From UBA1444 sp964521625 (GTDB taxonomy: Bacteria; Bacillota; Negativicutes; UBA1444), in NCBI GenBank assembly GCA_964521625.1, contig CAZFSM010000005.1, positions 62,001 through 126,000 on the forward strand: a stretch of DNA of 64,000 nt, given 5' to 3'. Numbering within the stretch: position 1 is the first letter of the stretch; every line of letters starts with the position of its first letter. The translations under genes and the position numbers were made by a program. Shown here in pieces: positions 60,156 to 64,000 of this stretch. A model generated the notes under the pieces. It ran no database searches, was not told the origin of the DNA, and saw only the letters and a program-made list of their open reading frames with translations.

Positions 60156-61400
60156 ATGGATTTTGAAGTTGTCAAAGGGGTCGCTACACTGAAACTGAAC
60201 TTTCTCGCCACAACAACAGTGGCTGCCTTGCTTTGGTTGTTCGGCAACTGGGCACGACGGGTGATTCCGTCTTTGGAAAAATACTGTATACCGGCGCCGG
60301 TCATTGGTGGTTTTGTATTCGCTATGCTGGCCTGGTTGTTGCGATCAGGCAACATCTTGATATTTCAATTGGACAACTTGCTGCAAACACCATTTCAGCT
60401 GATATTCTTTACCGCGATCGGCCTGGCAGCCAGTCTGTCGCTGCTAATGCGCGGCGGTAAGCTGTTTGTGCTATACCTGGTTGTGGCATGCTGGCTGATT
60501 GCGATTCTTCAGAATGTGATCGGTGTAGTTATGGCTAATCTACTTGGCATACATCCGGTACTCGGCGTCATGGCCGGTGCGGTAGCGTTGGAAGGTGGAC
60601 CGGGCAACGCAGCAGCGTTTGGGCCGATGGCAGAAAAACTGGGGGTTATTGGGGCCACTACGGTCGGTATTACCGCAGCCACCTACGGGATACTGGTATC
60701 TGGTTTTCTTGGCGGTCCGACTGCCCGCTGGCTGATCGAGCGTCATAAAACGCCGATTGCGACTGCCGAAGATCTTGAGTTGAACGCACTGAAAGCATCA
60801 CTGGATAAAGAGCGGGATGCCGACACGATTTCTACACCGAATGTCGTCAAGATGATCACCCTGATTCTTGTCATGATGGTGATCGGCGCGATGGGCGCGG
60901 CAAAGGTGAAAGCTGCGACCGGATTTGACCTGCCGCATTATGTCGGGGGCATGTTTATGGCAATTATTTTCCGCAACGTCAATGATGCAATCAAATTCGT
61001 TCGCCTTAGCCCCAAGTCGGTTGACTTGATCGGGGATGTGTGTCTGGGGCTGTTCCTGACCCTGGCTATGATGTCGCTACGAATCTGGGAACTGGCCAAT
61101 CTGGCGTTACCGCTGATGATTATGCTGCTGGCCCAGACCGCTTTTTGCGTGGCGTTTTGCATCTGGCCGCTGTTTGCGCTGCTCGGTAAGAATTATGACG
61201 CAGCAGTAATGTGCGCCGGCATGATCGGACACAATCTGGGGGTTGCTCCGAATGCTGTGGCCAATATGGATGCGGTCTGCCGGCGCTATGGCGTGGTGGT
61301 GACAAAGGCATTCATTATCGTGCCGCTTTGCGGCGCCGTGTTGGTTGATATCGTGGCGATACCCAACATCGTGTGGTTCATCAATTATTTTGCAAAATAG
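60156..61400 (+). CDS. gltS: Sodium/glutamate symporter family (GltS)
   Basis: Product of 414 residues; GGAGGTGG precedes ATG 60156. About ten to twelve membrane helices in two inverted halves. The GltS-type reentrant segments are GAVALEGGPGNAAAFG and CAGMIGHNLGVAPNAVANM, each Gly/Asn-rich. It carries glutamate with Na+. In this operon it could also take up formiminoglutamate or handle the glutamate released by FtcD. Substrate by family and context. Confidence 0.9.
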   Translation: MDFEVVKGVATLKLNFLATTTVAALLWLFGNWARRVIPSLEKYCIPAPVIGGFVFAMLAWLLRSGNILIFQLDNLLQTPFQLIFFTAIGLAASLSLLMRGGKLFVLYLVVACWLIAILQNVIGVVMANLLGIHPVLGVMAGAVALEGGPGNAAAFGPMAEKLGVIGATTVGITAATYGILVSGFLGGPTARWLIERHKTPIATAEDLELNALKASLDKERDADTISTPNVVKMITLILVMMVIGAMGAAKVKAATGFDLPHYVGGMFMAIIFRNVNDAIKFVRLSPKSVDLIGDVCLGLFLTLAMMSLRIWELANLALPLMIMLLAQTAFCVAFCIWPLFALLGKNYDAAVMCAGMIGHNLGVAPNAVANMDAVCRRYGVVVTKAFIIVPLCGAVLVDIVAIPNIVWFINYFAK

Positions 61401-61418
61401 ATGGGGAGGCAAATGAGC

Positions 61419-62315
61419 ATGGCGAAACTGGTAGAATGTGTCCCAAATTTTAGTGAAGGCCGCCGGCCGGAAGTCATCGAGGCGATTGCCGATGAGGTCC
61501 GGAATGTGGAAGGCGTCAAACTGCTTGACGTAAAAGCTGATGCCAGTCACAACCGAGTGGTAATCACCTTCGTCGGAGAACCGCAGGCCGCCAAACTGGC
61601 AGCATTTAACGCCTGCAAAAAAGCGGCTGAACTGATTGACATGGAGCAGCAGCAAGGTGAACACCCTCGGATCGGCGCTACCGACGTTATTCCGTTCATC
61701 CCGGTTAAAGAGATGAGCATGGAGGAATGTGTGGTCCTGGCTGATGAACTGGCCCGTGAAATTGCCGAAAAACTGGCGATCCCTGTCTATCTGTATGAAG
61801 AAGCAGCGAAAATTCCAACCCGCCGCGCATTGCCGGATATCCGCAAAGGCCAGTACGAAGGTCTGAAAACCGAGATCAGCAAACCGGAACGCAAGCCGGA
61901 CTACGGCCCGGATCGGATGCATCCGAGCGCCGGAGCGACTGTCGTTGGCGCTCGTCAGTTTCTGATTGCCTATAACATCAATCTGGACACCGCTGATGTC
62001 AACATTGCCAAAAAGATCGCCAACTGCATCCGTGAAGCCAAAGGCGGTTTCAAGTATGTGCGGGCGATGGGGATCAGCGTCGACGTACATGGACGCGAGG
62101 TGGCCCAGGTTACGATCAACATGGTAAACTACCAGGGAACGCCGCTGTTTCGGGTGTTTGAGACTGTCAAGAATGAAGCGGCCCGTTATGGCGTCAATGT
62201 CATAGGCAGTGAAATTGTCGGCATGACACCGATGCAGGCGATGCTGGATGTCGCAGAATATTATCTGCGGCTGGACGGATTCGAACGCAAACAGGTGCTG
62301 GAAGATTCGCTATAA
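61419..62315 (+). CDS. ftcD: Glutamate formimidoyltransferase
   Basis: Product of 298 residues. ATG 61419 lies 9 bases after GGGGAGG; ATG 61401 would precede the site. Family start LVECVPNFSEGRRPEVIEAI, then HPRIGATDVIPFIPV and FLIAYNINLDTADV. It moves the formimino group from N-formimino-L-glutamate to tetrahydrofolate, releasing glutamate. Only the transferase half is present; the cyclodeaminase is the separate next gene, as in many anaerobes. Confidence 0.96.
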   Translation: MAKLVECVPNFSEGRRPEVIEAIADEVRNVEGVKLLDVKADASHNRVVITFVGEPQAAKLAAFNACKKAAELIDMEQQQGEHPRIGATDVIPFIPVKEMSMEECVVLADELAREIAEKLAIPVYLYEEAAKIPTRRALPDIRKGQYEGLKTEISKPERKPDYGPDRMHPSAGATVVGARQFLIAYNINLDTADVNIAKKIANCIREAKGGFKYVRAMGISVDVHGREVAQVTINMVNYQGTPLFRVFETVKNEAARYGVNVIGSEIVGMTPMQAMLDVAEYYLRLDGFERKQVLEDSL

Positions 62316-62338
62316 ACGAAAAGGTGGAGAGAACAAGC

Positions 62339-62965
62339 ATGAAATTGATTGATCACACCGTAAATGATTTTATTCAAGTCCTGGCGTCGGATGCTCCGGC
62401 GCCAGGGGGCGGTTCGGCGGCTGCACTGATGGGGGCTGTGGGAGCTTCGCTGGCGGCGATGGTGGCGGGTTTGACCGCAGGCAAAGAAAAATACCGCGAA
62501 TTCGAAGCGCAGACGCAGGCGTTGCAGGCTAGCGGTAGCCGTCTGCAAAAACGGTTCCTCGAACTGATCGATCAGGATACGGCCGCTTTCAACGAAGTGT
62601 CGGCCGCTTACAAACTGCCCAAGGCAACCGATGATGAGAAGGCAGTCCGACGTGATGCCATTGAACTGGCGCTGCAGAATGCGACCAAGACACCGTTTGC
62701 GATGATGGAAACGGCGGCAGAGTGTCTGCAGCTTGTTGCCGGCGCCGTTGGAAAAACCAATGCTTCGGCTACCAGTGACCTGGGAGTTGCTGCTTATTCC
62801 TTGCGGGCTGCGGTCCACGGCGCTTGGTTGAACGTGCTGATCAATATCGGCGGGATCAAGGATGACGCCTTCGTGGCAAAGTATAAAACGGGCGGTCAAA
62901 AATTGCTGGTGGACAGCGACCTGTACGCTGATACAATCAGCCGTCAGATCATTGACTCGCTGTAA
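62339..62965 (+). CDS. fchA: Formimidoyltetrahydrofolate cyclodeaminase
   Basis: Product of 208 residues from ATG 62339 (AGGTGGAG upstream). Motifs APAPGGGSAAALMGAVGASLAAMV and the C-terminal HGAWLNVLINIGGIKD identify the family. It converts 5-formimino-THF to 5,10-methenyl-THF and ammonia. It lies 23 bases after ftcD and 15 before fhs, a linear pathway in one operon. Confidence 0.95.
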   Translation: MKLIDHTVNDFIQVLASDAPAPGGGSAAALMGAVGASLAAMVAGLTAGKEKYREFEAQTQALQASGSRLQKRFLELIDQDTAAFNEVSAAYKLPKATDDEKAVRRDAIELALQNATKTPFAMMETAAECLQLVAGAVGKTNASATSDLGVAAYSLRAAVHGAWLNVLINIGGIKDDAFVAKYKTGGQKLLVDSDLYADTISRQIIDSL

Positions 62966-62980
62966 GGCAGGAGGAATACG

Positions 62981-64000
62981 ATGAAAAGCGACGTGGAAAT
63001 CGCTCAGGCTGCGACAATGAAGCCGATTGTCCAGGTGGCGGCGGAACTGGGGCTCTGCGAGGACGATCTCGAACTGTACGGCAAATACAAGGCCAAAGTG
63101 TCGCTGGATGTCTGGGAACGACTGAAAGACAGACCCAACGGCAAAGTCATTCTGGTCAGCGCAATCAACCCGACACCGGCTGGTGAAGGCAAGACAACCA
63201 ATACGGTCGGATTGGGTGATGCGCTGCGCAAACTGGGGAAAAAAGTCGTGATTGCCCTGCGTGAGCCGTCGCTTGGGCCGTGCTTCGGCGTGAAGGGTGG
63301 GGCGGCAGGCGGCGGATATGCGCAGGTAGTGCCGATGGAGGACATCAACCTGCATTTTACCGGTGACATTCACGCGGTGACCAGCGCCAACAATCTGCTG
63401 GCGGCCATTATAGACAATCACCTGCATCATGGCAACGAGTTGGGGATCGACCCACGCCGTATCACCTGGCGGCGGGTGATGGACCTGAACGAGCGGGCCC
63501 TGCGTGATATCGTGCTGGGGTTGGGCGGCAAAGCCAACGGAATTCCACGTGAAGGTGGATTTGATATTGCTGTCGCATCGGAACTGATGGCAATTCTCTG
63601 CCTTGCTTCGGACCTGGAAGACATGAAGGCCCGGATAAATCGGATCATCGTCGCCTACACTTATGACAACAAACCGGTGACGGTGGCAGACCTCAAGGTG
63701 GCGGGGGCGTTGACGCTGCTGTTCAAGGATGCGATTAAACCCAACCTGGTGCAGACCCTGGAAAATACGCCGGCATTCGTGCATGGCGGGCCCTTTGCCA
63801 ACATCGCCCACGGCTGCAACAGCATCATGGCCTCCAAGTTTGCCCTGAAAATGGCTGATGTGTTGATTACAGAGGCTGGGTTTGGCGCTGACCTGGGTGC
63901 GGAAAAATTCATCGACATCAAGTGCCGTTTCGCTGGCCTGCAACCGGATGTCGTCGTGCTGGTCACAACAGTACGGGCGCTCAAATCGCATGGCGGCGTG
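62981..64000 (+). CDS. fhs: Formate-tetrahydrofolate ligase, N-terminal 340 residues
   Basis: The frame starts at ATG 62981 (CAGGAGGAAT upstream) and runs off the window end uninterrupted. P-loop INPTPAGEGKTTNTVGL, then REPSLGPCFGVKGGAAGGGYAQV and HAVTSANNLLAAIIDNH are diagnostic. The enzyme links formate, THF and ATP; run backwards it yields ATP from 10-formyl-THF made by the upstream enzymes. About 220 residues are missing on the right. Confidence 0.96.
   Translation, partial: MKSDVEIAQAATMKPIVQVAAELGLCEDDLELYGKYKAKVSLDVWERLKDRPNGKVILVSAINPTPAGEGKTTNTVGLGDALRKLGKKVVIALREPSLGPCFGVKGGAAGGGYAQVVPMEDINLHFTGDIHAVTSANNLLAAIIDNHLHHGNELGIDPRRITWRRVMDLNERALRDIVLGLGGKANGIPREGGFDIAVASELMAILCLASDLEDMKARINRIIVAYTYDNKPVTVADLKVAGALTLLFKDAIKPNLVQTLENTPAFVHGGPFANIAHGCNSIMASKFALKMADVLITEAGFGADLGAEKFIDIKCRFAGLQPDVVVLVTTVRALKSHGGV

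Noticed and set aside
61107..62090. A 327-codon minus-strand frame opposite gltS and ftcD
   Set aside because: Antisense to two well-recognised enzymes; low-complexity His/Asp-rich reading and no ribosome site.
62261..63991. A 576-codon open frame on the minus strand opposite ftcD end, fchA and fhs
   Set aside because: It is a shadow of strongly biased codons on the plus strand, has no family features, and the plus-strand genes are unambiguous.

Overview
The window is 64 kb of moderately GC-rich bacterial chromosome. It mixes Firmicutes traits (strong AGGAGG-type ribosome binding sites, SpoIIE-type phosphatases, PucR regulators, CsoR repressors, SAM-I and yybP-ykoY riboswitches) with proteins that imply a periplasm and anaerobic fermentation (HlyD/FtsX efflux parts, dCache sensors, FtcD-FchA-Fhs). 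This points to a Gram-negative-type Firmicute such as a member of the Negativicutes/Sporomusaceae. That assignment is inference; there is no rRNA or tRNA in the window.

Region 1 (1-18.6 kb) is a metal and stress region. It opens with a truncated secreted protein, a MORN-repeat exported protein and its dCache-HAMP-PP2C phosphatase. CsoR-CopA follows behind a clear copper operator. Next come a HlyD/FtsX/ABC operon, an orphan TRAP binding protein sitting between duplicated gene scraps, a sensor kinase/response regulator pair, a SHOCT membrane protein, a multicopper oxidase, small secreted Met-, His- or Pro-rich proteins, a second CsoR-type repressor and a MarR-ArsM arsenic pair. Three promoters here share 11-bp phased CTTCACA repeats placed exactly 16 bp before the -10 box. 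The kinase has a cluster of five methionines in its external loop. Together these suggest one envelope copper regulon run by the local two-component system.

Region 2 (18.6-31.2 kb) holds an HxlR/flavoprotein/LUD set, a SAM-riboswitch-controlled metA-metY methionine operon, an HD-GYP protein, a Mn-riboswitch-controlled TerC exporter, a decayed htpX, a Ca-type P-ATPase, a diguanylate cyclase and a GAF-PAS-PucR-type regulator.

Region 3 (31.2-54 kb) is dominated by signalling: a STAS protein, chemoreceptors, a second PP2C/MORN pair, a CheY-zinc-ribbon protein, a GGDEF protein, and an HD-GYP/hybrid kinase/HD-GYP/solute-binding lipoprotein operon. Inside it is a metabolic cassette of PucR, an MFS transporter, a two-subunit CoA-transferase and a thiolase for short-chain 3-oxoacids.

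Region 4 (54-64 kb) has an unknown protein, a PreA-like dehydrogenase, a chemoreceptor scrap, and an NtrB/NtrC-like pair. That pair faces a sigma-54 promoter with two upstream palindromes, in front of a PAS protein, GltS, FtcD, FchA and Fhs (cut by the window end), a formiminoglutamate/one-carbon operon.
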